From assembly GCA_027490255.1 (NCBI GenBank), contig JAIXYM010000114.1:1-41791 (forward strand): a DNA stretch of 41,791 bases, read 5' to 3'. The notes beneath the pieces were generated by a model. That model was not told the DNA's origin. It saw only the letters and a list, made by a program, of their open reading frames with translations, and made no database searches. Positions 19,897-28,045 of this stretch are shown in pieces (the first letter of the stretch is position 1; the number at the start of each line of letters is the position of its first letter). This stretch comes from Oxalobacteraceae bacterium (GTDB taxonomy: Bacteria > Pseudomonadota > Gammaproteobacteria > Burkholderiales > Burkholderiaceae_D). The position numbers and the translations under genes are program-made.

Positions 19897-20811
19897 ATGT
19901 CGAATTCCAGCCCCACTTCAACCGGTCGTTTTCACACGATTGCGATCATCGGCAAACATGGCGAGTCCAGCGGCAAGGGCTCGGTGCTTGAGCTTGCCGG
20001 TTTTCTGGAAGATCGCGGACACCGCGTTGTTTTTGAAGATGAAACCGCGCGCGACATCCAGCGTCCCGAGACTTTGTCTGTTACGCCAGAGCAGATTGGC
20101 AAACGCGCCGACCTCGCCATTGTGGTCGGCGGCGACGGCACGATGCTGGGTATTGCGCGTCAGCTGGCGCCTTATAGCGTGCCATTGATTGGTGTGAATC
20201 AGGGCCGTCTGGGTTTCATGACCGATATTGCATCGGAACACATGCTGTCGGTGCTGGCCGAAATTCTGGACGGCAAGCTGACGTCCGAGCGGCGTACGCT
20301 GCTCGAAGGTGTTGTGGTGCGCGATGGTCAGCAGATTTTTCATGGTCTGGCGTTTAATGACGTGGTCGTCTCGCGCGGCGCCGGTGCGGGCATGGTTGAG
20401 CTGCGTGTCGAAGTGGACGGCCATTTCATGTACAACCAGCGCTCCGATGGACTGATTGTGTCCACGCCGACGGGTTCAACCGCCTATGCGCTGGCAGCCG
20501 GCGGGCCGATGCTGCAGCCCGAACTGGGCGGCGTGGTACTGGTGCCAATCGCGCCGCACGCGCTGTCGAACCGGCCGATTGTTCTTTCTGATAATCACGA
20601 AATCAGTATTGAACTGGTCAGTGCGGGTGAGAGCAGCGTCAATTTCGATATGCAATCACTGACCAGTCTTTCTCAGCATGATCGGGTACTGATCCGCCGA
20701 TCGGCGCACACCGTGACCTTCTTGCACCCCGAAGGATGGAATTATTTCGATACGCTGCGTGAGAAACTGCACTGGAATGAATATCCTTCGGTGCTCGGTC
20801 AGCTAAAATGA
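19897..20811 (+). CDS. nadK: NAD kinase
   Basis: 304 residues. Phosphorylates NAD to NADP using ATP. The GGDGTML motif near residue 78 and the glycine-rich TPTGSTAYALAAGGP segment near 190 are the two diagnostic signatures, followed by VPIAPHALSNRPIVL. Cytosolic. It diverges from the HAD gene and is followed by recN after 75 bases, a pairing common in betaproteobacteria. A short GCCGCTC/GAGCGGC hairpin without a T tract lies in the gap at 20824-20843. Confidence 0.97.
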   Translation: MSNSSPTSTGRFHTIAIIGKHGESSGKGSVLELAGFLEDRGHRVVFEDETARDIQRPETLSVTPEQIGKRADLAIVVGGDGTMLGIARQLAPYSVPLIGVNQGRLGFMTDIASEHMLSVLAEILDGKLTSERRTLLEGVVVRDGQQIFHGLAFNDVVVSRGAGAGMVELRVEVDGHFMYNQRSDGLIVSTPTGSTAYALAAGGPMLQPELGGVVLVPIAPHALSNRPIVLSDNHEISIELVSAGESSVNFDMQSLTSLSQHDRVLIRRSAHTVTFLHPEGWNYFDTLREKLHWNEYPSVLGQLK

Positions 20812-20886
20812 TGCGCCAGTGCAGCCGCTCTTAATCGAGCGGCCCGCCTGATTCCCCCACCTTTCTGACGCAAATTCATTTTCAAC

Positions 20887-22545
20887 ATGCTGCGCACCCT
20901 GGCCATTCATGATTTCGTCATTGTCGATGCAATAGAAATCGATCTTTCGGCTGGCTTTTCCGTGTTTACCGGCGAAACGGGGGCAGGTAAATCCATTCTG
21001 ATTGATGCGCTTACGTTAGCGCTTGGTGGTCGCGCGGATGCCAGCGTCGTGCGCGAAGGTGCGGCGCGCGCGGACATCACGGCTGAGTTTGTTGGTCCTT
21101 TTGACGCAGCACTGGGTGAATGGCTGGACCAGAATGCTCTGAACGGCGAGGAAGGCGCGCTTCTCATGCGGCGCGTTATTGACAATGGTGGTCGCTCGAA
21201 GGCGTTTATCAATGGCATCACCGCGACCGTGACTCAGTTGCGCGAACTCGGGGAGTTGCTGGTCGATATTCATGGTCAGCATGCGCACCAGTCACTCCTC
21301 AAAGCCGATGCCCAACGTCTGCTGCTGGATGCGCATGCAGGCTTGCAGGATGAGGCGCGCGCGGTGGCTGCCGCTTATCGCAGCTGGCGCGCCGTGGTGC
21401 GTCAGCGTGAGGAATTCGAACGTGATGCAAAACAGGTGCTGCTGGAACGCGAGCGTCTGGAGTGGCAGGTGGGTGAGCTGGAAAAGCTCGCTGTGCGTCC
21501 CGGTGAGTGGACGGATATCAGCAGCGAGCAGAGTCGCCTCTCGCATGCCGCCAGCCTGATCGATGGCGCTCAGCAGGCACTGACTGTGCTTTCTGAGAGC
21601 GATTCTTCACCCGTGCTCTCGCAGGTGAGCGCGATCGAGCAAAAGCTCGGCAAGTTGGTCGATATCGATGACAAGCTGCGTCCTGTACTCGACGCACTGG
21701 AGCCGGCGCGCATACAGTTACAGGAAGCGGTCTATGCGTTAAATGATTATCTGGGCCGCATCGAGCTGGATCCCGAGCGCTTGCGCACGGTCGAGGCACG
21801 GCTTGAAGCCATTCACGGTGCGGCGCGTAAATTTCAGGTGGCTGCCGAGGATCTGCCTGATACCCATGTGCGTTTGTCGGAGCGCTTAGCGCAACTATCG
21901 GATGCAAGCGATATCGACGCCATGCGCGCGCAGGAGCAAAAACTGGCCGATGCGTATCACGCCCTCGCGACCAAGCTGACCAAAGCGCGTACGAAAGCGG
22001 CGAAATCGCTGGCGGGTGCCGTGACTGCGGCCATGCAGGATCTGTCGATGTCGGGTGGTCGTTTTGATATCGCCTTGCAAGCCTGCGAACCCGCTGCTCA
22101 TGGACTGGAGCAAGTGGAGTTTTTGGTCGCCGGGCATGCCGGCACCACCCCGCGCCCGCTGGCCAAAGTGGCCTCCGGCGGTGAGCTGGCGCGTATTGCG
22201 CTCGCTATTTCCGTTATTGCCTCTAGCGCTACCGCCACGCCCACCCTGATTTTTGATGAGGTCGACAGCGGGATTGGCGGTGGTGTCGCCGAGGTTGTCG
22301 GCAGGCTGCTCAAGCGTCTGGGTCAGGACCGGCAGGTACTGTGCGTGACCCACCTGCCGCAGGTCGCCAGCCAGGCCTCCCAGCATTTTCAAGTCAGTAA
22401 GGGTACGATGTCTGATGGTCGCACCGTCTCGCGGATCGAAAGACTGTCCGCCAGCCATCGCGTCGAAGAAATCGCGCGTATGCTCGGCGGCCTGGAAATC
22501 ACCGCCACCACGCGCAAACATGCCCGCGAGCTGCTGGCATCCTGA
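20887..22545 (+). CDS. recN: DNA repair protein RecN
   Basis: 552 residues, an SMC-like ATPase used in recombinational repair of double-strand breaks. Walker A GETGAGKSILIDAL lies near residue 31, a helical coiled-coil section occupies the middle (about 155-370), and the ABC signature ASGGELARIALAI and Walker B TLIFDEVDSGIGG lie near the C-terminus. Length is typical. No LexA-type operator was recognised upstream. It is followed by hemH on the same strand. Confidence 0.97.
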   Translation: MLRTLAIHDFVIVDAIEIDLSAGFSVFTGETGAGKSILIDALTLALGGRADASVVREGAARADITAEFVGPFDAALGEWLDQNALNGEEGALLMRRVIDNGGRSKAFINGITATVTQLRELGELLVDIHGQHAHQSLLKADAQRLLLDAHAGLQDEARAVAAAYRSWRAVVRQREEFERDAKQVLLERERLEWQVGELEKLAVRPGEWTDISSEQSRLSHAASLIDGAQQALTVLSESDSSPVLSQVSAIEQKLGKLVDIDDKLRPVLDALEPARIQLQEAVYALNDYLGRIELDPERLRTVEARLEAIHGAARKFQVAAEDLPDTHVRLSERLAQLSDASDIDAMRAQEQKLADAYHALATKLTKARTKAAKSLAGAVTAAMQDLSMSGGRFDIALQACEPAAHGLEQVEFLVAGHAGTTPRPLAKVASGGELARIALAISVIASSATATPTLIFDEVDSGIGGGVAEVVGRLLKRLGQDRQVLCVTHLPQVASQASQHFQVSKGTMSDGRTVSRIERLSASHRVEEIARMLGGLEITATTRKHARELLAS

Positions 22546-22570
22546 CACGGTTTCCACCCTTTAGCACCAG

Positions 22571-22600
22571 CAAGAATCAATAAGAATCATCAAGAATCAG
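22571..22600 (+). repeat. Three tandem 10-bp repeats before hemH
   Basis: CAAGAATCAA, TAAGAATCAT and CAAGAATCAG stand head to tail just before the hemH start. The shared core is AAGAATCA. They may be simple slippage products or a small protein-binding array. Confidence 0.75.
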
Positions 22601-22615
22601 AAAGGCATGACCCGA

Positions 22616-23722
22616 ATGGGCTTCAACCCAGAACCCTCCTATCGTCACGGCACGGTCAGCAAGACCGCCGTGGTGCTGGCCAATCTCGGCACCCCCGACG
22701 CACCCACCCCGGCGGCGGTACGCGTCTATCTGAAAGAGTTTTTGTCAGATCCGCGCGTTGTTGAAATCCCCCGCTTGATCTGGTGGATCATCCTCAACGG
22801 CATCATCCTGCCATTTCGTTCGCGCCAGTCGGCAGAAAAATACGCATCGATCTGGACCGACGAAGGCTCGCCCCTCAAGATCCACACCGAGCGCCAGGCG
22901 GCTTTGCTGCAGCAATCCATGACCGCGCGCGGGCACGATGTGCGTGTGGTGTATGCGATGCGTTACGGTAACCCGGGCTTGCCCGCCATACTTGACCAAC
23001 TCAAGGCCGAAGGCTGCGACCGCCTGCTGGTCTTGCCCGCTTATCCGCAGTACTCGGGCACCACCACGGCGTCGATTTTCGATACCGTCTTTACGCATTA
23101 CACGCGCGTGCGCAATGCCCCAGAGATCAGGCTGATCAAGCATTATCACGATCATGAGGGATACGTCGAGGCACTTGCCGCAAGCGTGCGCGCGCACTGG
23201 GAGCAGCATGGCCGCCCCGACAAACTGGTGATGAGTTTCCACGGCGTACCCAAGCGAACCCTGTTACTGGGTGATCCCTACCACTGCGAGTGCTATAAAA
23301 CTGCGCGTCTGGTGGCTGGCAAACTTGGGCTGACCAAGGATGACTATCTCGTCACCTTCCAGTCCCGTTTCGGCAAGGCCGAGTGGTTGCAGCCCTACAC
23401 CGCGCCCACGCTCGAAAAGTTGGCTGAGGAGGGCGTGGGGCGCGTCGATGTCATGTGTCCCGGTTTCACCAGCGATTGCCTTGAAACCCTGGAAGAAATA
23501 TCCATGGAAGCCAAGGAGGATTTTCTGGCAGCCGGCGGTAGCGCTTTTCACTACATCCCCTGCCTTAACGAGAATCCGCAATGGATAGAAGCAATGGCTG
23601 CCGTGGTCGAACAGCATCTGGGTGGATGGCCAACCGCGAGTTTGCCTTCCGAGCAGGAAGCTCGCAAGGCAGATGCAGAGATAGGAAGGCAGTGGGCGCT
23701 CACATTGGGCGCTGAAAACTAA
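22616..23722 (+). CDS. hemH: Ferrochelatase
   Basis: About 368 residues. Inserts ferrous iron into protoporphyrin IX, the last step of haem synthesis. [13 protein letters not shown] near the start, [15 protein letters not shown], the active-site histidine in MSFHGVPKR, and [14 protein letters not shown] are diagnostic. ATG 22616 (MGFNPEP) is preferred: homologues begin at this point and AAAGG sits 10 bases before it. ATG 22607 would have the ribosome site almost touching. A strong terminator follows at 23741. Confidence 0.96.
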   Translation: MGFNPEPSYRHGTVSKTAVVLANLGTPDAPTPAAVRVYLKEFLSDPRVVEIPRLIWWIILNGIILPFRSRQSAEKYASIWTDEGSPLKIHTERQAALLQQSMTARGHDVRVVYAMRYGNPGLPAILDQLKAEGCDRLLVLPAYPQYSGTTTASIFDTVFTHYTRVRNAPEIRLIKHYHDHEGYVEALAASVRAHWEQHGRPDKLVMSFHGVPKRTLLLGDPYHCECYKTARLVAGKLGLTKDDYLVTFQSRFGKAEWLQPYTAPTLEKLAEEGVGRVDVMCPGFTSDCLETLEEISMEAKEDFLAAGGSAFHYIPCLNENPQWIEAMAAVVEQHLGGWPTASLPSEQEARKADAEIGRQWALTLGAEN

Positions 23723-23740
23723 GATTTCTGTCGACACGTC

Positions 23741-23769
23741 CGGGGGCCTCAAGGCCCCCGCTTTTTTTT
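23741..23769 (+). terminator. Strong intrinsic terminator after hemH
   Basis: CGGGGGCC, loop TCAA, GGCCCCCG, then C and eight T. It separates the nadK-recN-hemH transcript from the heat-shock promoter of grpE. Confidence 0.95.
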
Positions 23770-23789
23770 GCCGGCGCCTTTGCTGCCGT

Positions 23790-23817
23790 CTTGAAAATCT
23801 GCGCGCTATCCCCATAA
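23790..23817 (+). promoter_or_regulatory. Sigma32 heat-shock promoter before grpE
   Basis: CTTGAAA at 23790-23796 and CCCCATAA at 23810-23817 with a 13-base spacer, a near-perfect match to the sigma32 consensus (CTTGAAA, CCCCATnT). It lies about 90 bases before the grpE start. Confidence 0.88.
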
Positions 23818-23904
23818 CCAAAGAGTTGTTATTCAGATCAGGTGTGCGTTTCGCTGAATCCAGCGGGAAAGTGCATCTAAGTTATTGAAATAGCAGGAGA
23901 TTTT

Positions 23905-24480
23905 ATGAATCAAGGCGAAAACCCTTCCAACGACCAGACGAACCCGGGTTCATCGGAACCGCCGGTGGAGTCGTTGCAAGAGCCTGTTGCGGATGAGAAC
24001 GTATCAACGCCAGCGGCTGGAGAAACCCCGGTTCTGGCTCGCCAGCTCGCCGAGCTCGAGACCAAACTGGCTGAGGCGCAGGATGCCTTTCTGCGCGCCA
24101 AGGCCGATGCGGAAAACATCCGCCGCCGCGCGCAGGAAGATATTTCCAAGGCCCACAAATTTGCGGTGGAAAGTTTTGCCGAGGCCTTGCTCCCGGTGAG
24201 AGACAGTCTGGAGATGGCGCTGAAAATTGAAACGCCTTCGATTGAATCGCTCAAAGAGGGTGTGGAGATGACGCTCAAGCAGCTTTCCAGTGCGTTCGAG
24301 CGCAACCGTCTGGTCGAGGTCAACCCGCAGGCAGGCGAAAAGCTCGACCCCATGAAACATCAGGCCATTTCGATGGTCGCCGCAGAGCAGGAGGCGAACA
24401 CCGTCGTCAGCGTATTGCAGAAGGGCTACATGATTTCCGACCGGCTGCTGCGCCCCGCGCTGGTCACCGTTTCACAGTAA
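23905..24480 (+). CDS. grpE: Nucleotide exchange factor GrpE
   Basis: 191 residues. Releases ADP from DnaK so that the chaperone cycle can continue. The acidic, flexible N-terminus (to about residue 45) is followed by a long helix ([29 protein letters not shown]) used for dimerisation, then the beta domain ending in [34 protein letters not shown] stands directly before the ATG. It is transcribed from a sigma32-type promoter and followed by dnaK after 79 bases. Confidence 0.97.
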   Translation: MNQGENPSNDQTNPGSSEPPVESLQEPVADENVSTPAAGETPVLARQLAELETKLAEAQDAFLRAKADAENIRRRAQEDISKAHKFAVESFAEALLPVRDSLEMALKIETPSIESLKEGVEMTLKQLSSAFERNRLVEVNPQAGEKLDPMKHQAISMVAAEQEANTVVSVLQKGYMISDRLLRPALVTVSQ

Positions 24481-24485
24481 CCGGA

Positions 24486-24513
24486 CTTGAAATTGCGACA
24501 AAGCACCGCATTT
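24486..24513 (+). promoter_or_regulatory. Second sigma32-type promoter, directly before dnaK
   Basis: CTTGAAA at 24486-24492 and CCGCATTT at 24506-24513, spacer 13 bases as in the grpE promoter. One mismatch to the -10 consensus CCCCATnT. It would give dnaK transcripts independent of grpE. Confidence 0.8.
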
Positions 24514-24559
24514 CATCGTCATTCAGTTATCTAATCAGTTTTTGAAGGGACATCACATC

Positions 24560-26509
24560 ATGAGCAAGATCATTGGCATTGACCTCGGAACCACCAATTC
24601 CTGCGTCGCCATTATGGAAGGCGGCCAGCCCAAGGTCATCGAGAATTCGGAAGGCGCACGTACTACGCCGTCGATCATCGCGTATCAGGAAGACGGTGAA
24701 ATTCTGGTGGGCGCACCGGCGAAACGTCAGGCGGTCACCAATCCCAGAAACACACTGTTTGCTGTCAAACGCCTGATTGGCCGAAAATTCGACGAGAAAG
24801 AAGTCCAGAAAGACATCGGACTCATGCCCTACGAAATCATGAAGGCTGATAACGGTGACGCCTGGATTGCCGTGCGCGACAAAAAACTCGCGCCGCCGCA
24901 GATTTCTGCCGAAGTACTGCGCAAGATGAAAAAGACTGCCGAAGACTATCTCGGTGAAGAAGTCACCGAGGCTGTCATTACGGTGCCTGCTTATTTCAAC
25001 GATGCGCAACGTCAGGCCACCAAAGATGCCGGCCGTATCGCGGGTCTCGATGTCAAGCGCATCATCAACGAGCCGACCGCCGCAGCGCTGGCGTTTGGTT
25101 TGGACAAGAGCGGCAAGGGTGACCGCAAGATTGCTGTCTATGATTTGGGCGGCGGTACTTTCGATGTCTCCATCATTGAAATCGCCGATGTCGATGGTGA
25201 AATGCAGTTTGAAGTGCTCTCTACCAACGGCGATACCTTCCTTGGTGGCGAAGACTTCGATCAGCGTCTTATCGATCACATTATTGAAGAATTCAAGAAG
25301 ATCAATGGTCTGGATTTGGCCAAGGACCCTATAGCGCTGCAGCGTATCAAAGCCTCGGCTGAGCGCGCGAAGATCGAATTGTCGTCGGCCCAGCAGACTG
25401 AAATCAACGAGCCTTATATTGCGATGGCCAACGGTGCGCCTATGCACCTGAATCTGAAAATCACCCGCGCCAAACTGGAATCGCTGGTCGAAGAACTGAT
25501 CGCAAACACGATTGAACCCTGCCGCATCGCAATTGCAGATGCGGGTGTGAAGGTGTCCGAAATCGATGACATCATTCTCGTGGGCGGCATGACGCGTATG
25601 CCAAAGGTGCAGGAGAAAGTAAAAGAATTTTTCGGCAAAGAGCCGCGCAAGGACGTCAACCCCGATGAGGCCGTTGCTGTCGGTGCAGCGATTCAGGGCT
25701 CGGTTCTTTCGGGTGATCGCAAGGACTTGCTGCTGCTGGATGTGACGCCGCTGTCATTGGGTATTGAAACTCTTGGCGGCGTGATGACCAAGATGATCAA
25801 GAAAAATACGACCATCCCGACCAAGTTTAGTCAGGTGTTTTCTACTGCTGAAGATAACCAGCCTGCAGTCACAATTAAGGTGTTCCAGGGCGAGCGGGAA
25901 ATGGCTGTCGGTAATAAAGGTCTGGGCGAATTCAATCTTGAAGGTATTCCACCTTCTTCACGTGGCACGCCGCAAATCGAAGTTACCTTCGATATCGATG
26001 CCAACGGTATTTTGCATGTGGGCGCGAAAGACAAAGCGTCAGGCAAAGAAAACAAGATCACGATTAAAGCCAATTCGGGTCTGACCGAAGAAGAAATTCA
26101 GCGCATGGTTCATGATGCCGAAGCCAATGCGGCGGAAGATCAGCGTCTGAAAGAGCTGGCGGAGGCGCACAACCAGGGTGATTCCCTGGTGCATTCCACC
26201 CGCAAGGCGCTCACCGAGCATGGTGACAAACTCGAGGCTGCCGAGAAAGAAAAAATCGAAGCCGCGATCAAGGATCTGGAAGCTGCACTCAAAGGCAGCG
26301 ACAAGGCCGACATTGATGCGAAATCGGCAGCGCTCTCGACCGTAGCACAAACCTTGGGTGAAAAAATGTACGCCGACATGCAGGCACAGCAGGCGTCCGC
26401 AGCCCCTGAAGGCGCGCAAGCTAGCGCAAGCGCGGGTGCCGGTGCCAGTGGCAAGCCAGCGGAAGACGATGTGGTTGATGCGGACTTCAAGGAAGTCAAA
26501 GATAAATAA
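24560..26509 (+). CDS. dnaK: Chaperone protein DnaK (Hsp70)
   Basis: 649 residues from ATG 24560 ([14 protein letters not shown]); AAGGGA lies about 10 bases upstream, and the further-upstream TTG at 24542 is not used. The ATPase domain has the phosphate-binding [10 protein letters not shown] and [11 protein letters not shown], plus [13 protein letters not shown]. The substrate-binding domain follows from about residue 390, then the helical lid and an A/G-rich tail ending [12 protein letters not shown], the conserved terminal motif. Works with GrpE and DnaJ in protein folding. A hairpin terminator separates it from dnaJ. Confidence 0.99.
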   Translation: MSKIIGIDLGTTNSCVAIMEGGQPKVIENSEGARTTPSIIAYQEDGEILVGAPAKRQAVTNPRNTLFAVKRLIGRKFDEKEVQKDIGLMPYEIMKADNGDAWIAVRDKKLAPPQISAEVLRKMKKTAEDYLGEEVTEAVITVPAYFNDAQRQATKDAGRIAGLDVKRIINEPTAAALAFGLDKSGKGDRKIAVYDLGGGTFDVSIIEIADVDGEMQFEVLSTNGDTFLGGEDFDQRLIDHIIEEFKKINGLDLAKDPIALQRIKASAERAKIELSSAQQTEINEPYIAMANGAPMHLNLKITRAKLESLVEELIANTIEPCRIAIADAGVKVSEIDDIILVGGMTRMPKVQEKVKEFFGKEPRKDVNPDEAVAVGAAIQGSVLSGDRKDLLLLDVTPLSLGIETLGGVMTKMIKKNTTIPTKFSQVFSTAEDNQPAVTIKVFQGEREMAVGNKGLGEFNLEGIPPSSRGTPQIEVTFDIDANGILHVGAKDKASGKENKITIKANSGLTEEEIQRMVHDAEANAAEDQRLKELAEAHNQGDSLVHSTRKALTEHGDKLEAAEKEKIEAAIKDLEAALKGSDKADIDAKSAALSTVAQTLGEKMYADMQAQQASAAPEGAQASASAGAGASGKPAEDDVVDADFKEVKDK

Positions 26510-26546
26510 CCCTCTGTGCCGCGCAGGGTAACTTGCGCGGGTTTTG

Positions 26547-26586
26547 CCGGGCTGGCGTGGCTTAAAAGCCGCCTGCCCGGTTTTTT
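26547..26586 (+). terminator. Terminator/attenuator between dnaK and dnaJ
   Basis: CCGGGC pairs with GCCCGG around an inner GGCTT...AAGCC stem, followed by six T. It should reduce read-through from dnaK into dnaJ. Confidence 0.85.
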
Positions 26587-26644
26587 GCTTGTGAGGTTCT
26601 GCCGAGACAGGTCAGAACTGCCGTAGTAATCAGGACAACCGACG

Positions 26645-27781
26645 ATGGCCAAACGCGATTTTTACGAAATACTCGGTGTAGCGAAAAATGCTTCTGATGA
26701 CGAAATCAAGAAAGCGTATCGCAAGCTGGCGATGAAATATCATCCGGACCGCAATCCGGACAGCAAAGGCGCCGAGGATAAATTCAAGGAAGCCAAAGAG
26801 GCTTATGAAATGCTTTCTGATTCTCAGAAGCGTGAAGCCTATGACCGCTTTGGTCACGCCGGTGTCGATCCCAATATGGGTGGCGGCGGAGGTGGCGCAG
26901 GATTCGCTGGTGCTGGCGGTTTCTCGGATGCCTTCGGTGACATCTTCGGCGACATCTTTGGTGGTGGCGCGGGTCGCTCACGCGGCGGCGCGCAGGTCTA
27001 TCGTGGCGCAGATTTGCGTTACAACCTCGATATCAGCCTTGAGCAAGCTGCCAACGGTTTTGATACCACGATCCGTGTACCGTCCTGGGATGGTTGCGAT
27101 ACCTGTAATGGATCAGGTGCCAAGCCCGGTACGTCTCCGACAACGTGCGGTACTTGCGGTGGGCATGGTCAGGTACGCATGCAGCAAGGATTTTTCAGCA
27201 TTCAGCAAACCTGTCCCAAGTGCCACGGCACAGGCAAGGTGATTCCTGATCCCTGTAATACCTGTAGTGGCTCGGGTCGCATCAAGCGTAACAAGACACT
27301 CGAAGTCAAAATACCTTCCGGTATTGACGACAGTATGCGCATCCGCTCGACCGGCAATGGCGAGCCCGGCATGAACGGCGGACCACCCGGTGATCTGTAC
27401 GTTGAAATTCATATCAAGCCACATGCTGTTTTCCAGCGCGATGGTGATGATTTGCACTGTGAAATGCCGATCTCGTTTGCCAGAGCGGCGATCGGTGGCG
27501 AGATCGAGGTACCTACACTTTCCGGCAAAGTCTCATTCACCGTGCCCGAGGGTACGCAAACCGGCAAGACCTTCCGCTTGCGTGGCAAAGGCATCAAAGG
27601 CGTTCGATCAGGATTCCCCGGCGACTTGTTCTGTCATGTATTGATTGAAACGCCGGTGAAGTTGACTGAAAAACAAAAAGATCTGCTGCGCGAATTCGAA
27701 ACGCTCACGGATGCGGGGGGCGCAAAGCACAGCCCGCAAAGTAAATCATGGATGGATAAAGTGAAAGATTTTTTTGAGTAG
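26645..27781 (+). CDS. dnaJ: Chaperone protein DnaJ (Hsp40)
   Basis: 378 residues, co-chaperone that delivers substrates to DnaK and stimulates its ATPase. The J domain has HPD in KYHPDRNPD. The Gly/Phe region runs about 77-120. The zinc domain has four repeats, [24 protein letters not shown] and CNTCSGSG. The C-terminal peptide-binding domains follow. AGGA lies about 12 bases before the ATG. No sigma32 promoter of its own was found after the dnaK terminator, so it probably depends on read-through. Confidence 0.99.
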   Translation: MAKRDFYEILGVAKNASDDEIKKAYRKLAMKYHPDRNPDSKGAEDKFKEAKEAYEMLSDSQKREAYDRFGHAGVDPNMGGGGGGAGFAGAGGFSDAFGDIFGDIFGGGAGRSRGGAQVYRGADLRYNLDISLEQAANGFDTTIRVPSWDGCDTCNGSGAKPGTSPTTCGTCGGHGQVRMQQGFFSIQQTCPKCHGTGKVIPDPCNTCSGSGRIKRNKTLEVKIPSGIDDSMRIRSTGNGEPGMNGGPPGDLYVEIHIKPHAVFQRDGDDLHCEMPISFARAAIGGEIEVPTLSGKVSFTVPEGTQTGKTFRLRGKGIKGVRSGFPGDLFCHVLIETPVKLTEKQKDLLREFETLTDAGGAKHSPQSKSWMDKVKDFFE

Positions 27782-27839
27782 TCGTTGAGTAAATTCAATA
27801 CGATGGTATAAAAATCTAAAATTCAAATTCATGATAGAG

Positions 27840-27871
27840 GCCACTGACAAAAAGTCAGTGGCTTTTTTTTT
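27840..27871 (+). terminator. Strong intrinsic terminator after dnaJ
   Basis: GCCACTGAC, loop AAAAA, GTCAGTGGC, then nine T. It closes the chaperone operon and isolates the following sensor-kinase gene. Confidence 0.96.
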
Positions 27872-28045
27872 GGCCTTCGATTTGCACTGATTTCATAACA
27901 ACTTGTGAATTTTCGTTAAGACCATACGCCAGCTAATCGCCGACGTAAAATTTTGTTATTCCGCAGTTCTAGTCAATTGATTTGCTGCCAAAAATCACTG
28001 AGCTCTCTGCAAATTAGCCAACCATCACTAGCCGAAACAAAACCC

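Noticed and set aside
20824..20843. Hairpin GCCGCTC/GAGCGGC between nadK and recN as a terminator
   Set aside because: No T tract follows; it is only a small stem-loop.
23830..23904. Search for a CIRCE operator before grpE
   Set aside because: No TTAGCACTC-N9-GAGTGCTAA match was found, so HrcA control of this operon is not claimed.
24527..25447. 306-residue minus-strand frame
   Set aside because: Lies wholly opposite dnaK; long antisense frames over dnaK arise from its codon use, and no family motif is present.
27953..28045. TTG-started N-terminal extension of the RpfC-like kinase
   Set aside because: The 31 extra residues are not family-like and the later ATG places the phosphorylated histidine at residue 198 as in RpfC.
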